NCBI RefSeq assembly: GCF_016728505.1 | Contig: NZ_CP068159.1 | Span: 1,054,001-1,118,000 of the forward strand | Origin: Corynebacterium riegelii | Lineage (GTDB): Bacteria > Actinomycetota > Actinomycetes > Mycobacteriales > Mycobacteriaceae | Length of the DNA stretch: 64,000 bases | Direction: 5' to 3' | In this document: piece after piece, positions 58,045 through 64,000 of the stretch | Layout of the letters: every line of letters begins with the position of its first letter | Position numbering within the stretch: position 1 is the stretch's first letter | Notes under the pieces: generated by a model | What the model was told of the DNA's origin: nothing | Databases searched by the model: none | What the model saw: only the letters and a program-made list of their open reading frames with translations | Made by a program: the position numbers and the translations under genes

Positions 58045-59284
58045 CATGACCAACATTATTGATGTTCTAGCTGGGGTTACGCTGCCTGAGCGCTCGGCTC
58101 GTCCGGACGCGGTGGCGAATGCTGAGCGCAGCTTTGAGGCACTGTTTGAGAGCAGTTTGCTTATCGACGTCCCCGTTAACCACCGCTACGCCACCGCCGC
58201 CTTCATCGCCGGTATTTCTGGCGACGCCTGCGCGTTTGACTTCTACGCCGACCTTTTGAGTGATGAGGACGAGGCGTTGGTAGACGTCGTCGCCTCCGCC
58301 GTGGAGGTGGGCCGTTCCACCGGCCCGTATTCAGGTGGGGACTTCGTTCTCTTTGGTGGTGCTGAGGGTGTTGATGGGCTGGATGCAAAGCTTGCCGCCG
58401 CGTTCGACTTCGCGCACCTGTTGACCTTCCACCCGAAGGACGCCTCACCTGCCGCGATCGGTCACCTGCAGGAGGCGGGCTACACGGAAACCGGCATCGT
58501 GTCGCTGTCCCAGCTGATCTCATTTGTGGCGTTTCAGCTGCGCGTGGCGCACGGCGTGCGTGTGCTCGCTGGTGTTTCTGGTGACGCTGGTGTTTCTGGT
58601 GACGCAGGTGTTTCTGGTGCTTCGGTAGAAGCACCCGCGCGTGCTGTGGGTGTTGCGGATCCGGGCTGGGCGCCGACGTCGGCAACCCTGCAGCCCGAGG
58701 TTGTCGCACCGACAGGCTTTGTCAACCACTCGCTGGGGTGGAAGCCGTGGGTTGCACCACTGCCGAAGGAGCAGTTCACCGAGGAGCACATTGATGCGCT
58801 GATCAAGCCTGAACGTATTGATATGGAGTACTTCCGTCTCCTGGCGCGTGACCCGGCGGCGCTGAAGGCGCGCACCTTGACGGATCTGGACATTTTCTAC
58901 AACACGGAAGGTGGCCTTGCGCGTGCGGAGCGTGAGCTGGCGGCCACGGTGGCGTCGCGGCTCAATGGGTGCGAGTACTGCGCTTCCGTCCACCAGGCGC
59001 GTGCCAAAGAAGAGGGCGGCGACGCCGAGATTATTGATCGCCTGCTTGCCGAAGGCGTAGAAACCGATCTTGGCTCCCCGCTGTGGAACGCGATCCGTGA
59101 TGCGGCTGTGGCGCTTACCCGAACCCCCTTCGCGTTTGGCAAGGCCGAGGTTGAGGCACTGCGCGCGGCTGGTCTTGATGACGTGGCGATTATTGACGTG
59201 ATCAACGCCTCCGCCTTCTTCAACTGGGCAAACCGCCTGATGCTCACCTTGGGTGCGCCGGATGTGCCGAAGCGCTTCCGCTAG
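58037..59284 (+). CDS. CMD-domain/AhpD-like fusion protein
   Basis: The 415-residue protein joins two carboxymuconolactone-decarboxylase-type domains. The N-terminal one (about 1-175) lacks a CxxC. The C-terminal one (about 225-415) has the AhpD redox centre CEYC (312-315) followed by ASVH. The linker (178-195) has three AGVSGD repeats. The two parts resemble the Avi_7170 and Avi_7169 families, separate genes in other KPN_01854-type transporter clusters. TTG 58037 is placed 6 nt after AGGAG; ATG 58046 is the alternative. It overlaps the ATPase gene by 8 nt. A peroxidatic or oxidative role on the imported compound is inference. Confidence 0.8.
   Translation: MSNMTNIIDVLAGVTLPERSARPDAVANAERSFEALFESSLLIDVPVNHRYATAAFIAGISGDACAFDFYADLLSDEDEALVDVVASAVEVGRSTGPYSGGDFVLFGGAEGVDGLDAKLAAAFDFAHLLTFHPKDASPAAIGHLQEAGYTETGIVSLSQLISFVAFQLRVAHGVRVLAGVSGDAGVSGDAGVSGASVEAPARAVGVADPGWAPTSATLQPEVVAPTGFVNHSLGWKPWVAPLPKEQFTEEHIDALIKPERIDMEYFRLLARDPAALKARTLTDLDIFYNTEGGLARAERELAATVASRLNGCEYCASVHQARAKEEGGDAEIIDRLLAEGVETDLGSPLWNAIRDAAVALTRTPFAFGKAEVEALRAAGLDDVAIIDVINASAFFNWANRLMLTLGAPDVPKRFR
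58568..58621 (+). repeat. In-frame 18-bp tandem repeat in the CMD-AhpD linker
   Basis: Three copies of GCTGGTGTTTCTGGTGAC (the third with three changes) code for AGVSGD units. It lengthens the inter-domain linker and is free to vary by slippage without a frameshift. Confidence 0.9.
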
Positions 59285-59312
59285 GCGGTTGTGGGAGCGT
59301 GATTCTGGGTGC

Positions 59313-59411
59313 GTTTCGAGCTACTCGAAACGTACTCGAAACGTACTCGAAACGAATTTTCCTAGCTTGACCTGCGGATAACATCCTACTTGAAACGGTT
59401 TCGAGTAGAAT
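59313..59411 (+). promoter_or_regulatory. GTTTCGAGTA operator array and promoter of the AlbA-type gene
   Basis: Copies or near-copies of GTTTCGAGTA lie at 59313-59320 (truncated), 59323-59331, 59333-59342, 59344-59353 (these three in reverse) and 59398-59407. The last overlaps the -10 TAGAAT (59406-59411), which is 8 nt from the GTG start. Repression by the gene's own product is the simplest reading. Confidence 0.65.
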
Positions 59412-59419
59412 GTTGAGCT

Positions 59420-60772
59420 GTGAGTGTGCAGCGCAACTTTTCTGAGGATCCCCGCCAGCTTCTGCAGGTCCCGGAGGATCAGTGGTTTGAGCGCAAGTCC
59501 TTCCGCATTAAGCCGAAGGATTTGGCCAAGACCATTGTGGGCATGGCCAATGCTGAAGGCGGCATTATTGCCGTTGGTATTACGGACCGTGAGTTTGATG
59601 GGCGCCCAAGCGCCACGCAGGACAATGCTCTGCGACAGACGGCGTTGGACCATACCGATCCAACAGTCCGAGTGCAGATTGAGGTTTGCGGGGCAGGGGA
59701 GGGTGCGCAGGTGTATCTCTTCCATGTGCTGCCAAGTGAGCGTGTGCATTACTTAAAATCCGGCGAGTGCTATCTGCGGGTTGGCGATGAGTCTCGTCAG
59801 CTGAAGGCGGACGATATTCTTGAGCTTCGCTACACCAAGGGTGAGCAGCAGTACGACGCGACGGTCCCGCCGAGGGTTAGCGTCAGTGACCTGGATCTGG
59901 AGCTGGTCGGGGATTATGCCGAGGCGATTGGGTCATCCTCCGCGGAAGATGCCTTGAAGGCCCGGAATCTGATTGACCGCGAAGGCAAGCCGCGTACGGC
60001 AGCCATCTTGCTGTTTGGTAAAAACCCGCAAGAGTTTTTCCCTAACGCCCATATTCGGGTGCTTCGCTTTGGTGAGGATCAGCGTTTTGATGGACCAATA
60101 CCGAAACAAATCCAGGCTGCCCAAGAACTGATCGGCGGAATGCTGCCTAGCGTGCGTAGGTTGACGGGCTCGGGCCTGTTTGAGGACGAGAACCTGATTC
60201 CCCATGACGTCTGGCTTGAGGGGTTGGTCAACGCGGTGGTCCACCGCTCGTACAGCATGGCCGGGGATCATATTCGCTTTGAGATCTACCCTGGGCGTAT
60301 TGAGATCTCCAGTCCTGGGCGGTTTCTTGGGTGGGTTAACCCGCGGACGCCGGAATCGTTAGCTTGCTTTGTTCGTAACCCAATGATCGCCCGTGTAGCC
60401 AGGGAACTTCGTCTCGGTCAGGGGCTGGGGGAGGGCATCCGGCGTATGTTCGCCAGCATGCGCAGGGTGGGGTTTGCGGATCCGGTTTATACGCAAACAA
60501 GTGGCAGTGTTGTGCTTACGTTGAATGCGATTCAGCGTTTGGATCCCCAGGTCTTGCAAAGTTTGCCGCGCTACGCCGAGGAAGTGCTGACGGTGCTTGA
60601 AACAAGCGGGCGGCCGATGTCTACGGGTGAAATTGCTGAAGTGTTGGAGCTTTCCGCCCCGCCCGTGCGTCGGGCACTGCAGGCAATGCGCGACGTGCGG
60701 TTGGTGCAGTGGCGCGGAAACGGACCTCGTGATCCGCGCGCTGTTTGGTACGTCGAGGGGCCATTGCGCTAG
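59420..60772 (+). CDS. AlbA-domain ATP-binding transcriptional regulator
   Basis: A 450-residue protein of the Schlafen-AlbA_2 type. The N-terminal DNA-binding domain is about residues 15-135 (FERKSFRIKPKDLAKTIVGMANAEGGIIAVGI). A GHKL-like ATPase domain of the HATPase_c_4 class follows at about 225-370 (LEGLVNAVVHRSYSMAGDHIRFEIYPGRIEISSPGR; GQGLGEGIRRMF). A winged helix at the C-terminus ends the protein (GEIAEVLELSAPPVRRALQAM). Start GTG 59420 is supported by the -10 spacing. The operator array upstream and one copy directly after its stop suggest self-regulation. Confidence 0.82.
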   Translation: MSVQRNFSEDPRQLLQVPEDQWFERKSFRIKPKDLAKTIVGMANAEGGIIAVGITDREFDGRPSATQDNALRQTALDHTDPTVRVQIEVCGAGEGAQVYLFHVLPSERVHYLKSGECYLRVGDESRQLKADDILELRYTKGEQQYDATVPPRVSVSDLDLELVGDYAEAIGSSSAEDALKARNLIDREGKPRTAAILLFGKNPQEFFPNAHIRVLRFGEDQRFDGPIPKQIQAAQELIGGMLPSVRRLTGSGLFEDENLIPHDVWLEGLVNAVVHRSYSMAGDHIRFEIYPGRIEISSPGRFLGWVNPRTPESLACFVRNPMIARVARELRLGQGLGEGIRRMFASMRRVGFADPVYTQTSGSVVLTLNAIQRLDPQVLQSLPRYAEEVLTVLETSGRPMSTGEIAEVLELSAPPVRRALQAMRDVRLVQWRGNGPRDPRAVWYVEGPLR

Positions 60773-60775
60773 GCA

Positions 60776-60785
60776 GTTTCGAGTA
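60776..60785 (+). promoter_or_regulatory. Additional GTTTCGAGTA site after the AlbA-type gene
   Basis: An exact copy of the upstream operator lies 3 nt after the stop codon, in the gap before a convergent membrane protein gene. It may allow DNA looping over the gene or be a residue of duplication. Confidence 0.5.
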
Positions 60786-60793
60786 TCCGCCCC

Positions 60794-61210
60794 TTAGGCG
60801 TAGGCCAGTCGGCGCGACCCATCCACGTGTGGGTACAGCACCCATGCGGCGCTAAACAGCACGACAAACGCCACTGCCACGCCCCACACGGGCCACGCTG
60901 CCAGCGGTGCAAGCATGAGGAGCAGCCACCAGGCCATAAGCGGGAGCATCATGCTTATCTGTGGCCCCGTGTACACGTTTTTCTGTTCCCCGTACGCCCG
61001 CATTTGTTTGCGGTAGGGGTGTGCGAGCGTGACCGCGATTGCTGCGATGACGCATGCTAACGCGAGCATCACCTTGGTGCCAATGGCCAGCTGCGAAACA
61101 AGAACCGCCACCGATCCGGCAACTCCAAGTGAACCAATCACATGCACGATGATCGGCGTGGGGATTGGCGTTTTTCGGTTAAGGGCCTCGGCAGCGCTAA
61201 TGGGAATCAC
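60794..61210 (-). CDS. Small integral membrane protein
   Basis: A 138-residue protein with four hydrophobic segments arranged as two hairpins, joined by a charged loop (HPYRKQMRAYGEQKNVYTG). The C-terminal end is HVDGSRRLAYA. No family is recognised. It starts 17 nt downstream of the XRE-ImmA gene on the same strand and may be its co-transcribed partner, for instance a membrane substrate or effector; that is speculation. Confidence 0.6.
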   Translation of the reverse strand: MIPISAAEALNRKTPIPTPIIVHVIGSLGVAGSVAVLVSQLAIGTKVMLALACVIAAIAVTLAHPYRKQMRAYGEQKNVYTGPQISMMLPLMAWWLLLMLAPLAAWPVWGVAVAFVVLFSAAWVLYPHVDGSRRLAYA

Positions 61211-61227
61211 GCCAGAGACGTTACCGC

Positions 61228-62367
61228 CTATCCGGCAGGTTTAGAACTTTCAGTTCCCTGCTCGTAGTGGCGGACCAGTTGGTCCACCACAGGGATCCGT
61301 GCATCGAGGAAGTACGAGGCGTCAAGGACGCTGATCCTGTCTTCCTGTAAAGCACGGGCCACGGTTCCAACATATGTGGGGCCTAGATCGCGGTAGCGGA
61401 TTCGCCAGTGCGCGGGGCCAGAATCGCGGTTGCGGAGCTTATCGGGCTCAGTCTTCCAAGCTGCATCGCTTCTAGCCTGCTCGCTTTGAATGGCAGCTTC
61501 ATCGGTGACGCCGAGGTCTTTCAATCGGATAGCTGCGGCGATACGGCTTACCTTGAATGTCGTTGCAATATGTCCAATCGCATCTTCATTAGCGGTGGAA
61601 AGTTGTGTTCTCACTGCGGCTTCGGGCATGAGGAAGTGTGCTGCGAAGGAGTTCGCCAGTGCTTCCTCATTGTTTGCTTCCTCAAGCATGCACAGCCCGC
61701 TATCCCGATTAATAAGGTGCCCGACCTCATGGAAGAGAGTGAAGCTTTTTCCAGAGGGGAAGTCGTTGCCGTTCAGCAAGATCAAGGGCAGCACGTCGTG
61801 ATGTACGGAAAGGCCACGGAATACTCCACGATCAACTCCGGATGTTTGGAAAACGAGGATTCCGTGAGACTCCAGCAACTGTCGCCAGAACTTGAACCCT
61901 GCCTCCTTGCTTGGCCCTGGCGGAGTGAAGTCACTATCGATGCCGAAAATGCTACGTATTTCTTCTGCCGCTTCTTTCATCCCAGCACGCTGAAATGGCT
62001 TGATCAAAGTGGTGGGTGTAGGAGCTTCGTCCGCGTATTCCAGTATGATTTCGCGGTAGCGCTCAGCGCGTCGTAGTGCTTTCGTGGTAGAAGCGTCAAG
62101 GCCATCGAGCTCCGGAGACTGACGGAAGTCGATCGTGGATGGAATATCGGGGGAGGTCGGAGCAGGCGTGAAAAAGAACGCAGGTGTGCGGTCGAGCTTC
62201 TTTGCCATCTTGACCAGCTGCTTGAATGTTGGGGAACTACTGTTGTCTTCGAACTGCAGGATTCGTTCCGGCTTCACATTTGCTGCAGAAGCCAATTCCT
62301 CAACGCTTAGCCCGGATACCTGGCGGGCCCAAGCCAGCGTGTTTCCAATGATGGGTGCGCGCCCCAT
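61228..62367 (-). CDS. XRE-type regulator with ImmA/IrrE metallopeptidase domain
   Basis: A 379-residue protein. Residues about 8-60 are an XRE helix-turn-helix (LAWARQVSGLSVEELASAANVKPERILQFED). Residues about 165-280 form an ImmA/IrrE-like peptidase with the zinc motif HEVGH (213-217) and a downstream acidic ligand region EEANNEEALANSFAAHFLMP. Such proteins cleave or release repressors in mobile elements and toxin-antitoxin-like modules. ATG 62367 is used because GGAGG lies 6 nt before it. It is divergent from the MmeI-like remnant. Confidence 0.88.
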   Translation of the reverse strand: MGRAPIIGNTLAWARQVSGLSVEELASAANVKPERILQFEDNSSSPTFKQLVKMAKKLDRTPAFFFTPAPTSPDIPSTIDFRQSPELDGLDASTTKALRRAERYREIILEYADEAPTPTTLIKPFQRAGMKEAAEEIRSIFGIDSDFTPPGPSKEAGFKFWRQLLESHGILVFQTSGVDRGVFRGLSVHHDVLPLILLNGNDFPSGKSFTLFHEVGHLINRDSGLCMLEEANNEEALANSFAAHFLMPEAAVRTQLSTANEDAIGHIATTFKVSRIAAAIRLKDLGVTDEAAIQSEQARSDAAWKTEPDKLRNRDSGPAHWRIRYRDLGPTYVGTVARALQEDRISVLDASYFLDARIPVVDQLVRHYEQGTESSKPAG

Positions 62368-62503
62368 TTTCAACCTCCCTTCCGGACCAAAAGATTTCCT
62401 ACTAAAGCACCTATTGGTTGTGGAGGATACTCAACGCCTTCCACTTTGGATGCAATGTTCGAACAGGGCATACCATGGCGCATTAGACTGTGCCGCCGCA
62501 CTC

Positions 62504-62516
62504 TAGACTGTTTCGC
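62504..62516 (+). promoter_or_regulatory. -10 element of the MmeI-like gene
   Basis: TAGACT (62504-62509) lies 7 nt before the ATG at 62517, fitting a leaderless transcript. A second TAGACT is at 62484-62489. Confidence 0.45.
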
Positions 62517-63623
62517 ATGGCAAGACTAGGGCTAAAGGCGATTGGAGAGCGGGTTGCTCCGCTCGCCGGAAAAGTTGAATATGACCGAGAAATCATCTTC
62601 GATCTGCTGCTCGCATATGGGCGATCAAAAGGCAATGTCACCCGTCTACGCAACGGCAGTCTCAACATCGCCGACGACCCTGCGCATGAGGTAGGCCAGA
62701 AAAACGTGGTCTACTTTCGGGAGACCACCGGGGATCTACTAGAAGAGCTAGAAACACTCCGAGTGTCACCGACCGTGGTGAAGTACAGCCCGCGTTTTGT
62801 CATTGTGACGGACTACCAGGACATGCTGGCGTTTGACACCAAAACAACGGAGAACCGTAAGTTTCCCCTTCGGGAAATCGATCAACACTTCACCTTCTTC
62901 TTGCCGTGGGCGGGGATGGAGAAGACGCAGTACACCTCGGAATCTCATGCCGACGTTAAAGCTGCGGAGCGTATGGGCAAGCTCTTTGATGAGCTCGCTG
63001 CTGCCAACCCGGACATGATGGCTGTTGATGCATCGCGACACGGTCTGAATGTCTTTTTCACCCGACTGTTGTTCTGTTTCTTTGCGGAAGACACGGGAAT
63101 TTTTGGAGACAACCAATTCACTAATGCTGTTGCCTCGCAAACCTTAGGTGATGGATCAGATACAGACACGTTCCTGCGTGAGCTTTTCGCATCGTTGGAT
63201 ACAGTAGAACCGGCAGACAAACCTGCGTATCTTGCTGGGTTTCCGTACGTTAACGGTCGCCTTTTCCGTGAAAATGCTTTGCTCACAGTCCCGCGTTTCA
63301 CCGCAAAGGCTCGTGAAACTCTCATCGACTTGGGGACGTTGAAGTGGCAGGACATTAACCCGGATATTTTCGGTTCGATGTTCCAAGCCATCGTTACCCC
63401 GGGACAACGTTCGAACCTTGGACAGCACTACACCTCAGTGCCGAACATTCTGAAGACGATTGAACCGTTGTTCTTGGATGAGCTGAAGGAAGAATTTGAC
63501 GCGGCATATGACAGTCGGGTGAAACTCGACCGACTCCTTGACCGCATTGCAAACATCAAGGTTTTTGAAACTTTCATGCCACGACGGATACAAACGCGCG
63601 CGAACTACGATTTAGCCGCCTGA
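62517..63623 (+). pseudogene. Truncated MmeI-like (type IIL) restriction-modification gene
   Basis: The frame codes for 368 residues. The first 360 look intact, with an N-terminal nuclease/spacer region, VNVFFTRLLFCFFAEDTGIFGDN-type helical segment (seen as LNVFFTRLLFCFFAEDTG) and LGQHYTSVPNILKTIEPLFLDEL, which in MmeI-like enzymes precedes the methyltransferase. After LDRIANIKVF, where DPACGSGNF is expected, the protein reads ETFMPRRIQTRANYDLAA and stops. The SAM-binding, catalytic and specificity domains are therefore missing, about two thirds of the usual enzyme. A leaderless start with a good -10 remains. Confidence 0.75.
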
Positions 63624-63649
63624 CTAGTTCACCGACGTAACCTCGCGCT

Positions 63650-64000
63650 TCATTGGACGTCGAAAGTCTTCGACTGTTTTTCATTATCTTCGACCCAGTG
63701 AACGGTTAGCTTTGTGCCTGCGGTGCCCATCGAATACGAGACTGGCACTTTCCAGATGACCCCAGGTTCCAGCGTGATTGGCTGATCATCCACAAGGAGT
63801 CTCATAAGGCCCGATGCGGCTTGGCCTTCGAAGGTCACCGCTTCAGCAGCGAGATCACCAGTATTGGTAACCTCAAACCAGTGTTTCGTTTCGTATTTGA
63901 TCTTGCCGCGCTTGTCAATTTCCTTTTCGTGTCGCTCGCTCTTTGACTCGACGCGGAAGCGGACGCCGAGCGGCTCATGGCGCACCCCGACCACGGAGAG
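63650..64000 (-). CDS. Unknown protein, 3' part only
   Basis: The frame is open to the right window edge and gives about 116 C-terminal residues. A Lys/Glu-rich stretch (KSERHEKEIDKRGKIK) leads to a beta-rich domain (WFEVTNTGDLAAEAVTFEGQ; VPVSYSMGTAGTKLTVHWVEDNE) with an immunoglobulin-like feel. No motif is recognised. It follows the MmeI-like remnant convergently in the accessory region. Confidence 0.5.
   Translation of the reverse strand, partial: LSVVGVRHEPLGVRFRVESKSERHEKEIDKRGKIKYETKHWFEVTNTGDLAAEAVTFEGQAASGLMRLLVDDQPITLEPGVIWKVPVSYSMGTAGTKLTVHWVEDNEKQSKTFDVQ

Overview
The window is chromosomal DNA of a high-GC actinobacterium, almost certainly a Corynebacterium. The grounds are gene content and order. 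The spc/alpha ribosomal blocks are followed by truA and a minimal ESX-4-type type VII secretion locus. Then come rplM-rpsI, glmM, alr-tsaE-tsaB-rimI-tsaD-groES-groEL, whiB-sigD-rsdA-guaB-guaB3-guaA, which is the same backbone as mycobacteria (Rv3455c to Rv3396c in M. tuberculosis). Several genes appear leaderless (a TANNNT -10 element 7-8 nt before the start codon), which is common in corynebacteria.

Layout. 1-10.0 kb: end of rplR, rpsE, rpmD, rplO; a degraded dmsC plus dmsD remnant on the minus strand; secY, adk, map, an L,D-transpeptidase, infA, rpsM-rpsK-rpsD-rpoA-rplQ. 10.1-14.1 kb: nucleoside hydrolase, truA and a large DUF6541-type membrane protein. 14.2-23.8 kb: the ESX locus, with eccB convergent to mycP-eccD, and divergent eccC, an Rv3446c-like gene and two WXG100 genes. 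24.1-30.6 kb: rplM-rpsI, a KstD-like flavoprotein, glmM, and a three-gene operon that may encode type VII substrates. 30.6-31.2 kb: repeat-rich DNA without a convincing gene. 31.2-37.7 kb: an atypical alpha/beta hydrolase, a membrane protein, alr and the t6A-modification genes. 37.7-47.8 kb: CIRCE-controlled groES-groEL1, whiB3, sigD-rsdA, and guanine-nucleotide genes interrupted by an EamA exporter. 47.8-50.7 kb: PspC-domain protein with a divergent sensor kinase and response regulator. 50.7-59.3 kb: a flavoprotein divergent from a peptide-type ABC transporter operon that ends in a CMD-AhpD fusion. 59.3-64 kb: an accessory segment with a self-controlled AlbA/ATPase regulator, an XRE-ImmA protein and a truncated MmeI-like restriction-modification gene.

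Four items stand out. (1) An 11-bp word, GCTTATCGACG, occurs ten times on either strand, in coding and non-coding DNA, where far fewer than one copy is expected. (2) Two unlinked copies of a ~150-bp element carry two hairpins each; the stem sequence is shared within a copy and differs between copies, while an 18-bp end is identical. (3) A GTTTCGAGTA operator array surrounds the AlbA-type regulator. (4) An operon next to the ESX locus pairs an EspC-like small protein with a large Pro/Cys-rich protein. All functions are inferred from sequence reading; no database search was run.
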